This document shows, in pieces, positions 8,843 through 17,292 of a stretch of DNA of 64,000 bases (positions are counted from its first letter, which is position 1; each line of letters opens with the position of its first letter). The position numbers were made by a program, and so were the translations under genes. The notes under the pieces were generated by a model. It was given only the letters and a program-made list of their open reading frames with translations. It was not told where the DNA came from and did no database searches. This DNA is from JBDHWI01 sp964590135 (GTDB lineage Bacteria; Chloroflexota; Anaerolineae; J036; Brachytrichaceae), in the NCBI GenBank assembly GCA_964590135.1, contig CAZPVX010000013.1:1-64000 (forward strand), given 5' to 3'.

Positions 8843-10456
8843 CTATGAATCGGTTGCGGATGGTTGCTGCGCCGGCAATGTCATATTCGACTTGGCGAGC
8901 AACACGAACACCGCGCCGATCGCCATGGCGATGCCGAAGGCGAGATACATGTTGCTCAAGCCGGCCATCCACGCGCTGGCGTAATCGATCGGCACGATCT
9001 GGGCTGCCTGCGGCAAGGCGGCATAAGCTGCCTGCGCGGCGCGGGTGGTGTAGTTGGGCAGCGCTGCCACCACCATATCGATGGTCGCCGGGTTGATGCC
9101 GGCTTCCTGCAACGTGCCGATCATCGACGCATCGGCCAGCCGCATGACGAAGCCGCTAGAGACTGCGATGCCGAGCGCATAGCCCATCTGGCCGGTGGCA
9201 TTGTTCACCGCCGCTGCTGCGCCGGTCAAATTCGCCGGCGGCGCAGACAGCACCACCTGCGCGCGCACTGGCGTGGCCAGACCGAAGCCGGCGCCCATCA
9301 AAAAGATCGGCGGCAGCATCCAGAGGTAGGGCGTGTCGCCGCGCATGAGCGCCATGAGCAACATGCTCAACGCCATCAACCCCATGCCGCCGGCCAGGGT
9401 ATTGCGCACTCCCAATCGCTGCGCGATGCGCAGCACCAGGAACGACCCCAGCAGCAAGCCGATCACGTAGGGCGCAATGCGCAGGCTGTTGATGAACCAG
9501 TTGATGCCCAGCACTTCGGAATTGAACGTCCAGAATTCAAACAGGAACGCGCCCTGGATGCCGCTCATCAACATGCCGGCCAGGACGGCAATTGCCACAT
9601 CGCCGCTGCTGAAGATGTCATTGCTGCCATACAGCCGGCGGCGCTGCGCCCACCAGCGCACGATTGCGCCAATCAGTAACAGTGAAATTGCCACCAGCAG
9701 CACCAGGAGCAGATTTGTCAGCAGCGACACCGCGCCGAAGATAAGGAAGGCGATTGCAAAGATGATGCCGAGCAGCAGCAGATTCACGAGAGCGACCGAT
9801 CGTCCGCCGACCACGGCGCGGCTCTCTGGCGCATGTCGCAATACCAGCGCCATCGCCACCGCGCTCAATGCCACCACCGGCATGAACGACAGCCACTCCA
9901 GATGTACGCGCTCGAAGAAGTAGGTGAAGACAGATGACAGCAGCATGGCGACGCTGCGAAAGCCAAACAACATGCCAAAGGCAAATGGCCGGATGGCTTG
10001 ATCGAAGCTCAATGTGACGATGGCGACGCACATCGAGAGCGTAAATGCGCTGGCGACGATGTTGAGGCGATGCAGCGTCAGATAGGCCGGCGTGCCAAGC
10101 GTGAATGCACCCAGCAGGTTCATCACCAGCATCGTGCCAAGCCCGATGAGCAGCACGCGCCGCCGGCCAAACAGATCGCCAAACGTCCCGCCGGCCAGTG
10201 TCATCACGGCGATAAGCAGATATTCGACTGCGACGACCAGCGGCGCACTGCTGTCACTCTCGCGCAGGAACGATTGCACCTCGTTCGAGGTGAGCGAGAA
10301 GAACGGCGGGTCAATGGCCGAAGCGATCGCCGCGATGACACAGGCAAGCAACAAGCGCAGCGTGCCGCGATCCTGGCTGAAAAATGCCTGCAACTGGCCG
10401 CCCAGCGGCGCCCTGATCTGCGTGGCGTCAGTTTGACTGGATGCAGCTGAATTCAT
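8843..10456 (-). CDS. MFS transporter, 14-helix drug/H+ antiporter type
   Basis: A 537-residue transporter whose length and helix number fit the DHA2 type of the major facilitator superfamily. The loop GTFGDLFGRRRVLLIG (about 85-100) is motif A between helices 2 and 3. Its ATG overlaps the stop codon of the upstream glutaminase gene (ATGA at 10456-10453), which implies translational coupling. The pairing suggests it could move glutamine, glutamate or another amine, but drug efflux is the default family role. Confidence 0.8.
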   Translation of the reverse strand: MNSAASSQTDATQIRAPLGGQLQAFFSQDRGTLRLLLACVIAAIASAIDPPFFSLTSNEVQSFLRESDSSAPLVVAVEYLLIAVMTLAGGTFGDLFGRRRVLLIGLGTMLVMNLLGAFTLGTPAYLTLHRLNIVASAFTLSMCVAIVTLSFDQAIRPFAFGMLFGFRSVAMLLSSVFTYFFERVHLEWLSFMPVVALSAVAMALVLRHAPESRAVVGGRSVALVNLLLLGIIFAIAFLIFGAVSLLTNLLLVLLVAISLLLIGAIVRWWAQRRRLYGSNDIFSSGDVAIAVLAGMLMSGIQGAFLFEFWTFNSEVLGINWFINSLRIAPYVIGLLLGSFLVLRIAQRLGVRNTLAGGMGLMALSMLLMALMRGDTPYLWMLPPIFLMGAGFGLATPVRAQVVLSAPPANLTGAAAAVNNATGQMGYALGIAVSSGFVMRLADASMIGTLQEAGINPATIDMVVAALPNYTTRAAQAAYAALPQAAQIVPIDYASAWMAGLSNMYLAFGIAMAIGAVFVLLAKSNMTLPAQQPSATDS

Positions 10457-11481
10457 GATGGGCGGATGCCAGCACGCACCGCGCAAGCTGAAGCAAAGAG
10501 GCTCATGCCGAGGTGGCGCGAGAGATATTTTGCCGCAAGTTGCCCCTTCACACTATTGCCGGCGGCGTCGAGCCGCGGCCCAAAGGTGCCAAGTCCGCCC
10601 TTGCCTGGCGACACCGTCAGAATGCCACCGCCAATGCCGCTCTTGCCTGGCAGACCGATGTTGTACAACCAGTCTCCCGATGTCTCATACATGCCGGCGG
10701 TGGTCATCACTGCGAGCGCCGGCTCACACACGGTTGCATCGACCACGCGCATGCCTGTCACGGGATTCACGCCGCCGTTTGCCAGCGTCGCAGCCATCAC
10801 TGCAAGGTCCCTGGCAGTCACCTGCAACGAGCATTGGCGCGTGTAAAGATCGACCGTCTGCGCCGGCTCATCATATAGTGCGCCAACTGCTTGCAGCGCG
10901 CGCGCGATGTCACGGTTGCGGTGGTTGCTCTCCGATGCGCATGCGTAGACATACTCATCCACTGTCAGGGTGTGGCCGGCGAAGCGCGACAGTCCCTCGT
11001 GGATGAAGCGCCATTTCTCATCGGCGGTTGCGCCGGGGGCCAGGCTGGTGGTGGCGATGGCGCCCGGATTGACCATCGGGTTTGTCAGTCCGTCGGGGCG
11101 CAACGAGATGGCCGTCAGCGCGTTGAATGCCTGGCCGGTGGCATTGGCGCCGATCTTTGCATGTGCTGTCGCCGGCCCAATCGCCTCGCAGATCAGCGCA
11201 AACACCAACGGCTTGGACACTGACATGATCGTGAATGGCGAATCTGTGTCGCCGGCGACGTGCATGGTGCCGTTGACTTTGGCCAGGCACACACCGAACA
11301 TGTCAGGTGGCATCTCGGCCAGCGATGGATAGACATCACTGTTCTGGCCGTCAGTATTTGTGCGGTAGCGACGATACGCTTCATCCACCAGCGCCTGCAC
11401 CTCATTGGCCGGCGGCAGGTGGCCAGTGGACACATAGCTTGCGCCGGCGTCTGGCAGAGTGTCATTCGTGGGCAATGTCAT
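10453..11481 (-). CDS. glsA: Glutaminase (GlsA family)
   Basis: A 342-residue serine-dependent glutaminase of the beta-lactamase fold, which hydrolyses L-glutamine to glutamate and ammonia. Visible family features are the S-x-x-K motif in SPFTIMSVSKPLVFAL, the NPMVNPGAIATTSL segment, and the C-terminal PGKSGIGGGILTVSPGKGGLGTFGP glycine-rich region that shapes the active site. The length is slightly above the common 305-310 residues because of an N-terminal extension. It is transcribed ahead of, and coupled to, the MFS gene. A MITE-like repeat lies just upstream of its start. Confidence 0.93.
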   Translation of the reverse strand: MTLPTNDTLPDAGASYVSTGHLPPANEVQALVDEAYRRYRTNTDGQNSDVYPSLAEMPPDMFGVCLAKVNGTMHVAGDTDSPFTIMSVSKPLVFALICEAIGPATAHAKIGANATGQAFNALTAISLRPDGLTNPMVNPGAIATTSLAPGATADEKWRFIHEGLSRFAGHTLTVDEYVYACASESNHRNRDIARALQAVGALYDEPAQTVDLYTRQCSLQVTARDLAVMAATLANGGVNPVTGMRVVDATVCEPALAVMTTAGMYETSGDWLYNIGLPGKSGIGGGILTVSPGKGGLGTFGPRLDAAGNSVKGQLAAKYLSRHLGMSLFASACAVRAGIRPS

Positions 11482-11516
11482 GTTTGGGCATTCCTATCTG
11501 GGGCAGGGGCATAGGT

Positions 11517-11649
11517 TAACGTGACTTGCTACCCAGGCATGGAAGCCGATGTCACTCCCGCGAAGGCGGGAATCCGGCCCTTTTGGGCTAAGTCCAGGTC
11601 TGGATGCCCACTTTCGTAGGCATGACGGTATAGGTGGCAAGTGACGTTA
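11517..11649. repeat. MITE-like element (copy 2)
   Basis: The left end TAACGTGACTTGCTACC (11517-11533) and the right end (11633-11649) are inverted repeats matching at 15 of 17 positions. The interior carries CTCCCGCGAAGGCGGGAAT, the same core as copy 1 at 2081-2168. There is no reading frame. It occupies the upstream region of glsA. Confidence 0.65.
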
Positions 11650-11661
11650 GATTAAACCAAA

Positions 11662-11699
11662 ACACGGTCGGTTGCCAGTGAACCAGCAACCGACCGTGT
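11662..11699 (-). terminator. Intrinsic terminator of the DUF1269 gene
   Basis: A 14-bp perfect stem (11662-11675 with 11686-11699, ACACGGTCGGTTGC) with a 10-base loop. Read on the minus strand it is followed by TTTGGTTTAAT. It lies 25 bases after the stop of the gene ending at 11725. Confidence 0.8.
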
Positions 11700-11724
11700 C
11701 AACAAACACAGTTGCCCGGCGAGC

Positions 11725-12219
11725 CTACTCGTCGCCGAACTCTGCCTTCAGCTTGTCTTCCTGTTCCTTCGACAGGTTGCTGGCGATCAGCTCCGCCTTG
11801 GGCAGATTCGCCTTCATCTCGTCCAGCACGCGATCGACTACGGCATTGCTGCTAAGCAGGAACAGCGCAGATGTGCCTTCGGTCACCTTCTCGCGGGTTT
11901 CCTTGATGAACTTGTCATCGATGCCGTAATCGGCAAATTTGCCCGACAGGCCGCCCATCAGCGCGCCGACGGCTAGGCCAAAGAAAGGCACGAAGAAGAG
12001 CAGGCCGAACAGCATGCCCCAGAACGCGCCATTCAGCGCGCCGGCGCCGGCCAGATTCACTGCCTGCCTGGTCTTGGGCTTCTTTGCGCCCTGCGGCCAG
12101 CTCACGATGGCGGCATCTTGCAGTTGGATCAGGTTTTGCTTCTGCAGGCTTTGCATGAGCGCCAGCGCCTTCTCGGCGCCATCCGATACATCGAACTTCA
12201 GAACGGTCAACGTTGCCAT
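11725..12219 (-). CDS. DUF1269-family membrane protein
   Basis: A 164-residue protein with an N-terminal alpha/beta-like portion (about 1-50), a glycine-rich membrane hairpin (NLAGAGALNGAFWGMLFGLLFFVPFFGLAVGAL, about 55-90) and a charged C-terminal helical part ending EDKLKAEFGDE. This matches DUF1269 proteins, whose function is unknown. The start ATG 12219 is favoured over upstream codons because the sequence then begins MATLTVLKFD as in the family; GGGA precedes it. It is 35 bases downstream of the META-domain gene, probably in one operon. Confidence 0.75.
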   Translation of the reverse strand: MATLTVLKFDVSDGAEKALALMQSLQKQNLIQLQDAAIVSWPQGAKKPKTRQAVNLAGAGALNGAFWGMLFGLLFFVPFFGLAVGALMGGLSGKFADYGIDDKFIKETREKVTEGTSALFLLSSNAVVDRVLDEMKANLPKAELIASNLSKEQEDKLKAEFGDE

Positions 12220-12254
12220 ATCTTTTTCCCGGTTGTTTCCTTGTGTTGAATAAA

Positions 12255-13091
12255 CTACTGTGCGCGGCGCAACACGACTGCCATCGCGTCGTCCTTGGTG
12301 CGGAGGGTGAGCATGTCCCCATCGAGCTGGATGGTCGCCGCGGATTCGAGCGCCTTGAGGAACTGCGCTTCCTGCTCCATCACGCCGGCGGGATCGGCGC
12401 ACATCTTCATCGTGCTGGCCAGCGGGCCGATGGCGATTGTGTCGTCCTTCTGCGTGTAGCTGCCGGTGAAGTTATTGCAGCCGGCGCTGCCACTCAATGT
12501 GCCGTCATTGCCAAATGCCACCGTCAGCGTCGTGCCATCGATCAAACTGACGACGGCCTGCTTGCCGTTGTTGATACTGGTCACGTCCCACTTGGTGCCG
12601 GCCAGATCGTTGCTGAGCGCAGTGAAGGTGATGAGTGTTGCACCCTTCTCGTCCATGAGTGACAGTTGCCCATTCATCACAGCGTGCGTCTTTGCGGCGG
12701 CAAGCGCCTGGCCGAATGCGCCGGCCTGCTTCATGATCGGCTCGGGGCAGGCCATCATGGTGCCTGCGAGCGGCCCAAAGGCGATTGCAGAGCCATCCAC
12801 CGAAACGGTGGTCATGAAGCGGTTGCAGCCATCGCTGCCGCTGCCTCGGCCATCTTCGCCGATGTTCAGCGTTGCCTGTGAGCCTTGTATTGGCGGGTTG
12901 CCGCCCAGGGTCTCCAGCACCCAGTGTGTGCCAGCCAACGGGCCGGCCGGCGCGCTGGCGGATGAGTCGGTTTGTGCGGGCATGTCCTTGTTGTCAGCCT
13001 TCGGCGGTGGCGCCGGCGGCAATGCACACGCGGTGAGTGCAGCAGCCAATGAGATTCCCAGCAGTAACGTGGTCAGGTTTTTTCTTGTCAT
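12255..13091 (-). CDS. Lipoprotein with two META (HslJ-like) domains
   Basis: A 278-residue lipoprotein. The signal peptide ends in the lipobox LTAC near residue 22 and is followed by a short P-rich linker. Two META domains follow, at about 52-155 (LAGTHWVLETLGG...SDGCNRF) and 160-270 (LAGTKWDVTSINNG...GSAGCNNFTGSY), each with the typical GCN motif and a conserved cysteine before the end (MMACPEP, MKMCADP). META domains occur in the heat-inducible HslJ and in secreted proteins, with no defined enzymatic role. A candidate promoter lies about 95 bases upstream. Confidence 0.85.
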   Translation of the reverse strand: MTRKNLTTLLLGISLAAALTACALPPAPPPKADNKDMPAQTDSSASAPAGPLAGTHWVLETLGGNPPIQGSQATLNIGEDGRGSGSDGCNRFMTTVSVDGSAIAFGPLAGTMMACPEPIMKQAGAFGQALAAAKTHAVMNGQLSLMDEKGATLITFTALSNDLAGTKWDVTSINNGKQAVVSLIDGTTLTVAFGNDGTLSGSAGCNNFTGSYTQKDDTIAIGPLASTMKMCADPAGVMEQEAQFLKALESAATIQLDGDMLTLRTKDDAMAVVLRRAQ

Positions 13092-13186
13092 GTTTATTGA
13101 ATGTGGGCAGCCCAGGCCAGCGCCGCCACCCGTAGAAACCCGATGACCTGCGCAGCCGCGCTGCGATTGCGATGAAACAAAAGCCC

Positions 13187-13216
13187 ATTCTACGCGATTG
13201 ATGCAGCGAAATCCAA
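13187..13216 (-). promoter_or_regulatory. Candidate promoter of the META/DUF1269 operon
   Basis: On the minus strand, TTGGAT (13216-13211) and TAGAAT (13192-13187) are separated by 18 bases, giving a leader of about 90 bases before the ATG at 13091. The rest of 13092-13443 shows no gene or repeat that I can support. Confidence 0.45.
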
Positions 13217-13443
13217 TCTGGCAGGGTGGCCGTGTCGATCATCTCGGGCGAGCGCGCCGCCGGCCGATAGCGAGAGTTGTGTTTGCTCAGCGAGGCGGCT
13301 GTTTGTCGTTGCAGGCAGCGCGACTTGCGTCTTAAAGCGCAAGGCGGAATACAGGTGGTATCGAGAGAACCCCAGACGAACGATGCCATGCACTGCATCG
13401 CCGATCTGGATTCTAACGTTAATCCACCCAGCCGCACAGGTGT

Positions 13444-14085
13444 TTACAGCTTCTTGATTTTCTCGTCGATCTCGGCCATGCGGCCTTCCACGCTATCCTT
13501 GAAGCGCTTGAGCGACTCGGAGAATTCATCAGTTGCGTCAAGCAATTCCTGCGCCATCTGCGAGGGCGTCTTGATGTTGAGCGGGTTGTTTGGGTCGCGG
13601 GCAGATTCGGGTAGTTGCGCCAGCGCGAAGCCGGTGAATGCGCCATCTGTTGCGCGCGTCAGCTCGCGCGTGCCCGTCACCGCATCGCGGTTGAGCGGGC
13701 CGTAGATGTGAGGGAAGGTCAACGCCGGCTCATTTGCGAGGAGCGCCTCATCTGGCTCGGAAGTTGCCGGCGGGCTGTCAAATTCGACCTGCGCTTCGGG
13801 CGGCATGGCGTTCACTGCGCTGTCCGTTGCAGCCGGCGCGGGTGAAGCCGGCGCTTCCCACTTCACTGGCGCGGTCACTTTGCTCTCATCGATCTCCAGC
13901 ACCAGAAAATCGCCGGCTTGATCTTTATAGAACAGGTTGGCGACGATCAGCATCAGGTCGTCGCCGGCAGTGCAGTGGATGAACCCCTCGCGCGCCAGAC
14001 TCGCTGGTTTCAGCGGTTCCGCCGCCGGCTGCGCCTGCCATGCCTCGTAGTCTACCTTGCTGATCAAATGCAAAATCGTTGCCAT
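13444..14085 (-). CDS. DUF952 protein with internal insertion and helical C-terminus
   Basis: A 213-residue protein. The N-terminus (ILHLISKVDYEAW, LAREGFIHCTAGDDLMLIVANLFYKD, FLVLEIDESKV, PVKWEAP; residues 4-80) matches DUF952, a small domain of unknown function. The family's closing motif, FPHIYGPLNRDAV, appears only at about 124-136. The two parts are separated by a 43-residue Ala/Pro/Glu-rich insertion, apparently placed inside one domain. The C-terminal 60 residues are predicted helical and charged (DATDEFSESLKRFKDSVEGRMAEIDEKIKKL). It is the last gene of a string with tatC, 40 bases apart. Role unknown. Confidence 0.7.
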   Translation of the reverse strand: MATILHLISKVDYEAWQAQPAAEPLKPASLAREGFIHCTAGDDLMLIVANLFYKDQAGDFLVLEIDESKVTAPVKWEAPASPAPAATDSAVNAMPPEAQVEFDSPPATSEPDEALLANEPALTFPHIYGPLNRDAVTGTRELTRATDGAFTGFALAQLPESARDPNNPLNIKTPSQMAQELLDATDEFSESLKRFKDSVEGRMAEIDEKIKKL

Positions 14086-14125
14086 GATTCACCTTCACAC
14101 AAGCACACAAGATCACACGTGGATG

Positions 14126-14905
14126 CTATTCGACATCCTTGACCTGCTCTTCAGGGTCGAGCATGGCCGGCGTCATAGCGTTGCGGCGCGCCAGCTTCGC
14201 CATGAAAATGCTGAACACATATAGCAGCAGCAGCGGCACCATCACGATGCTCATGTTGATTGGGTCAGGCGTGGGCGTGATCAGCGCGGCGATGACTGCA
14301 ATGATGACGATGGCCCAGCGCCACTGCTTCTGCAGCACGCGCGCGTTGATGACATTGGCCTTCGCCAGAATGAAGATGATCAGCGGCATCTCGAATGCGA
14401 CACCCATCCAGAACATGACGCCGGCGACAAACGGGATGTATTCATCCGGGGTCAGGTCATACTTGAAGACCGATGGGAAGATGCCGGTGAGGAAGCCGAC
14501 CGCCGCTGGCAGCATGACGAAGAACGCAAACGTCGCGCCGAGCATGAACAGCAGGAAGCCGAACGGCAGGCCGATCAAAATCCATTTCTTCTCGTTCGGC
14601 ATCAGGCCGGGGAAGATGAACGCCAGAATCTGATACAGGATGAACGGCAATGCCAGCACCATGCCGACGGTGAGCGATATCGTGAAGACATTGGTCAACG
14701 ATGATGTTGGGCTGGTGACCAGCAATGGCCGCGCGCCATACGGCCCGAGCAGGATGTGGATGATGCGCTCCGCAAAAAAAAGGCCAACCGCCGCGCCAAG
14801 CACCAGCGCAATGACGGCTTTGAAAAGGCGATCCCGCAACTCGCGCAGGTGGTCAAGCAGGGTCATACCCTCTTCAAGCTCTTCCGGGGTAAGGTCTTGG
14901 GCCAT
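14126..14905 (-). CDS. tatC: Sec-independent protein translocase TatC
   Basis: A 259-residue six-helix inner-membrane protein, the core receptor of the twin-arginine translocation system that exports folded proteins. Family marks are the N-terminal MTLLDHLRELRDRLFKAV (about 14-31), the periplasmic loop and second helix region, FPGLMPNEKKW near 112, and ALITPTPDPINMSIVMVPLLLLY near 210-230, with the conserved P-D-P-x-x-x loop. It lies 121 bases downstream of the TatB-like gene on the same strand. Confidence 0.95.
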   Translation of the reverse strand: MAQDLTPEELEEGMTLLDHLRELRDRLFKAVIALVLGAAVGLFFAERIIHILLGPYGARPLLVTSPTSSLTNVFTISLTVGMVLALPFILYQILAFIFPGLMPNEKKWILIGLPFGFLLFMLGATFAFFVMLPAAVGFLTGIFPSVFKYDLTPDEYIPFVAGVMFWMGVAFEMPLIIFILAKANVINARVLQKQWRWAIVIIAVIAALITPTPDPINMSIVMVPLLLLYVFSIFMAKLARRNAMTPAMLDPEEQVKDVE

Positions 14906-15026
14906 GGTCTTTAGTCCGCCGTGTTATACATCAGAACGATGATTGAAAGATGAAAACAACCTGCTCCCAATCTGACGGCAAAGAGATGGGATGCACAAGC
15001 AGGGATGGGTGATTTGAGATCGGAGG

Positions 15027-15608
15027 TCAGCCGCGCCACGGACTGTCATCGTCCAGCTTGTCTGCGCGCACTGCCGCGCCCACACTCGCCCACGGGTTGT
15101 CGTCGGCCAGATAGATCGGGCTGGGAGCAGATGGTGACATGGCCTTGTGCGCCACATAGGCCTTGCCTGTGCCATTGGTTGCCGGCTTGGTGATCGCCGG
15201 CGGGGCGATGCTGTTCGCGCCGTTGCTGGCTGCAACAACAGCGGCAGGCGTCGTTGCCGCTGCAAAAGGCTGCTGCGATGGGGGCTCCGGCGCAATCGGC
15301 TGCAGGGCAATCGCCTTGTTCACATCGTCGGCATAGGGTTTGAGCAACGACCGGATGTCCGCCGCTTCGCGAATGGCGTCCACCTCCTGTCGAATCTCGC
15401 GCGTCACCTGGTCGATGTCCTCGGCGATGGGCTGCAATTCGGTTTGAAATTCCTTGGTGAAGGCGATGTAGGTGAGCCGCAATTTGCGCAGGGCATTGCC
15501 CATCCCGCGCGTCAGTTCGGGCAGGCGCTCCGGCCCGAAGATCAAGAGCGTCAGCACAAGGATGACGATGACCTCCAGCGGGCCGATGCCAAATATCGTT
15601 CCGTTCAT
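15027..15608 (-). CDS. tatB: TatA/TatB-family translocase subunit
   Basis: A 193-residue protein with a short periplasmic N-terminus, one transmembrane helix (LEVIVILVLTLLIFGPERLPELTRGMG, about 11-37), the conserved FGPERLPEL hinge, and an amphipathic helix followed by a long Ala/Pro-rich tail. A glycine precedes the helix where classic TatB has Glu, so it could function as TatA, TatB or both; the long tail favours TatB. Its ATG overlaps the nusB stop (ATGA), and tatC follows, so this is a nusB-tatB-tatC unit. Confidence 0.85.
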   Translation of the reverse strand: MNGTIFGIGPLEVIVILVLTLLIFGPERLPELTRGMGNALRKLRLTYIAFTKEFQTELQPIAEDIDQVTREIRQEVDAIREAADIRSLLKPYADDVNKAIALQPIAPEPPSQQPFAAATTPAAVVAASNGANSIAPPAITKPATNGTGKAYVAHKAMSPSAPSPIYLADDNPWASVGAAVRADKLDDDSPWRG

Positions 15609-15997
15609 AGGGATGCTGCCGCGCCCAGCACGCCGTTGATGAATCGTGCGCTGGTGTCGCTGCCAAAATCTTTTGCTAGATCGACCGCTTCATTGATCGC
15701 AGCTTTTACCGGCACATCACCAAAGCGCATTTCCCACAGCGCGATGCGGAGGATGTTGCGATCAATCGCTGCCAGCTGCGCGACCGGAAAATCCGGCGCC
15801 AGATCGCTGATCAGCTTGTCCAGGCCGGCCTGTTCGACGGTCACGCCGCTCACCAATTGTGAAGCGTAGCTGCGCAGCCCGTCGGCCAGCGACCCGTCTT
15901 GAAAATGGCGGCTGAGGATGACGCCGGCGTCGCGCTGGGCTGTGTCGGCTTCATACAACACTTGCAGCGCAAGCACGCGCGCCTCATGCCGTGACAT
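15605..15997 (-). CDS. nusB: Transcription antitermination protein NusB
   Basis: A 130-residue all-helical NusB. It forms the BoxA-binding heterodimer with NusE (S10) during rRNA transcription. Recognisable features are the start MSRHEARVLALQVLYEAD, the C-terminal IDRNILRIALWEM, and INEAVDLAKDFGSDTSARFINGVLG. The start ATG at 15997 lies within the last codons of the upstream Asp23 gene (14-base overlap). Its stop overlaps the tatB start. The asp23-nusB order is common in monoderm bacteria. Confidence 0.95.
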   Translation of the reverse strand: MSRHEARVLALQVLYEADTAQRDAGVILSRHFQDGSLADGLRSYASQLVSGVTVEQAGLDKLISDLAPDFPVAQLAAIDRNILRIALWEMRFGDVPVKAAINEAVDLAKDFGSDTSARFINGVLGAAASL

Positions 15998-16298
15998 CTT
16001 CAAAATACACATCGACTGCGGCAACGCGCAGCCCCACTATTTCCTCTACCGATTGAGCAACTTCTGTTTGTATCTGCCGGCCCAGATCCGTCAGCGTCAC
16101 ATCCGCAGCCGCAACCACGTGCAGCCGCGCGCGCACTTCACCGTCCGCCATGCTCACTTCCACGCCGCGGAAGTTGTCCCGCGTGCGCAGCGAGCCGGAG
16201 TGATCGACCAGCGCGCGCACGCTTGGCAGCGCCAGCACGGTGTTTCGCACGATCATGCGAATGACATCGGGTGAGATGGTGACGTTGGATTGGGACAT
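15984..16298 (-). CDS. Asp23/Gls24-family envelope stress protein
   Basis: A 104-residue Asp23 (YqhY/AmaP-associated) family protein, beginning MSQSNVTISPDVIRMIVRNT and containing RGVEVSMADGEVRARLHVV and QTEVAQSVEEIVGLRVAAVDVYFEDV, which are typical of the domain. Family members are cytoplasmic, often membrane-tethered through a partner, and linked to envelope stress or to fatty-acid enzyme control. Overlap with nusB indicates joint translation. The 174 bases upstream (16299-16472) hold only A/T-rich, repeat-like spacer. Confidence 0.85.
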   Translation of the reverse strand: MSQSNVTISPDVIRMIVRNTVLALPSVRALVDHSGSLRTRDNFRGVEVSMADGEVRARLHVVAAADVTLTDLGRQIQTEVAQSVEEIVGLRVAAVDVYFEDVTA

Positions 16299-16472
16299 GA
16301 CCGTTGGTTGCCAGAGAATTGACAGGCCGGCGTTCGGAGCATCTCGCAGCGCGTTGTGATGCGCTCGTGATCGCGCCGATGCCGCAACCCGATCTGGCAA
16401 CCTGAAAAATGAAACCGATAGCAATCGCCTATCACTAAAAACCAATAACAAATCACTCTTATCGATCGCAAC

Positions 16473-17222
16473 CTATTGCATCACCAGTCCGCCATCCACA
16501 GTCAGCACGGCGCCGGTGATGAAGGCAGCCTCATCGCTCGCGAGGAATGATACAGCATACGCCACCTCTTCCGGTGTGCCAAAGCGCCCCAGTGGTGTGG
16601 CCTTGATGGCCAATTGCTTCTGCTCGTCGGTCAGCACGTCGGTCAGCGCAGTGGGGATGAAGCCGGGCGCAACGCAGTTCACAGTGATGTTGCGCGAGCC
16701 AACTTCCTTGGCCAGCGATTTGCTGAAGGCGATCACACCGGCCTTCGCAGCGGCGTAGTTGGTTTGCCCGCCCTGGCCGGCCAGCCCCACCACCGAACTG
16801 ATGTTGATGATGCGCCCGCCGCGCGCGCGGATCATCGGCTTCACGGCAGCCTTGCAGCAGTTGAACACGCTCTTCAGGTCAGCGTCGATCACGATGTCCC
16901 AGTCGGCTTCGCTCATCATCATGAGCAGCGTGTCGCGGGTGGTGCCGGCGTTGTTCACCAGAATGTCGAGTTTGCCAAAGGCGTCGGTGCAAGCCTTGAC
17001 CAGCGCGCCGGCTTCACTGGCCTGGCTCACGTCGGCCTTGAAGGCGATGGCCTTGCCGCCGGCGTCGCTGATGGCTTTGACTACTTCCAGCGCCGCCGCC
17101 TCGCTGCTGTTGTAGTTCACCACCACCGCTGCGCCGCGCTTTGCCAACTCGGTGGCGATGGCGCGACCGATGCCGCGCGATGCGCCCGTGACGATCGCTG
17201 ATTTGCCTTGAAGTTGAGTCAT
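16473..17222 (-). CDS. fabG: 3-oxoacyl-[acyl-carrier-protein] reductase FabG
   Basis: A 249-residue short-chain dehydrogenase that reduces 3-oxoacyl-ACP with NADPH in fatty-acid elongation. It has the TGASRGIGRAIA cofactor loop (about 12-23), NNAG (about 88-91), the catalytic Ser in ISSVVGLAGQGG, the YAAAK Tyr-Lys pair (about 154-158), and the C-terminal FITGAVLTVDGG. ATG 17222 is used; an ATG two codons earlier is also in frame. It follows fabD by 70 bases, giving an rpmF-fabD-fabG fatty-acid cluster. Confidence 0.95.
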   Translation of the reverse strand: MTQLQGKSAIVTGASRGIGRAIATELAKRGAAVVVNYNSSEAAALEVVKAISDAGGKAIAFKADVSQASEAGALVKACTDAFGKLDILVNNAGTTRDTLLMMMSEADWDIVIDADLKSVFNCCKAAVKPMIRARGGRIINISSVVGLAGQGGQTNYAAAKAGVIAFSKSLAKEVGSRNITVNCVAPGFIPTALTDVLTDEQKQLAIKATPLGRFGTPEEVAYAVSFLASDEAAFITGAVLTVDGGLVMQ

Positions 17223-17292
17223 GTTCATCAATTTTGAAGCCAAAATATTGAATGCTGGATTTGATCAAACCGCAACGTTCGTCATTAAAAAA

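Noticed and set aside
2081..11649. The paired repeats as a CRISPR or direct-repeat array
   Set aside because: There are only two copies 9 kb apart, with terminal inverted repeats and no spacers.
13092..13443. A gene in the 352-base gap between the META and DUF952 genes
   Set aside because: Minus-strand frames run into the META gene start and show no motif; only a candidate promoter is supported.
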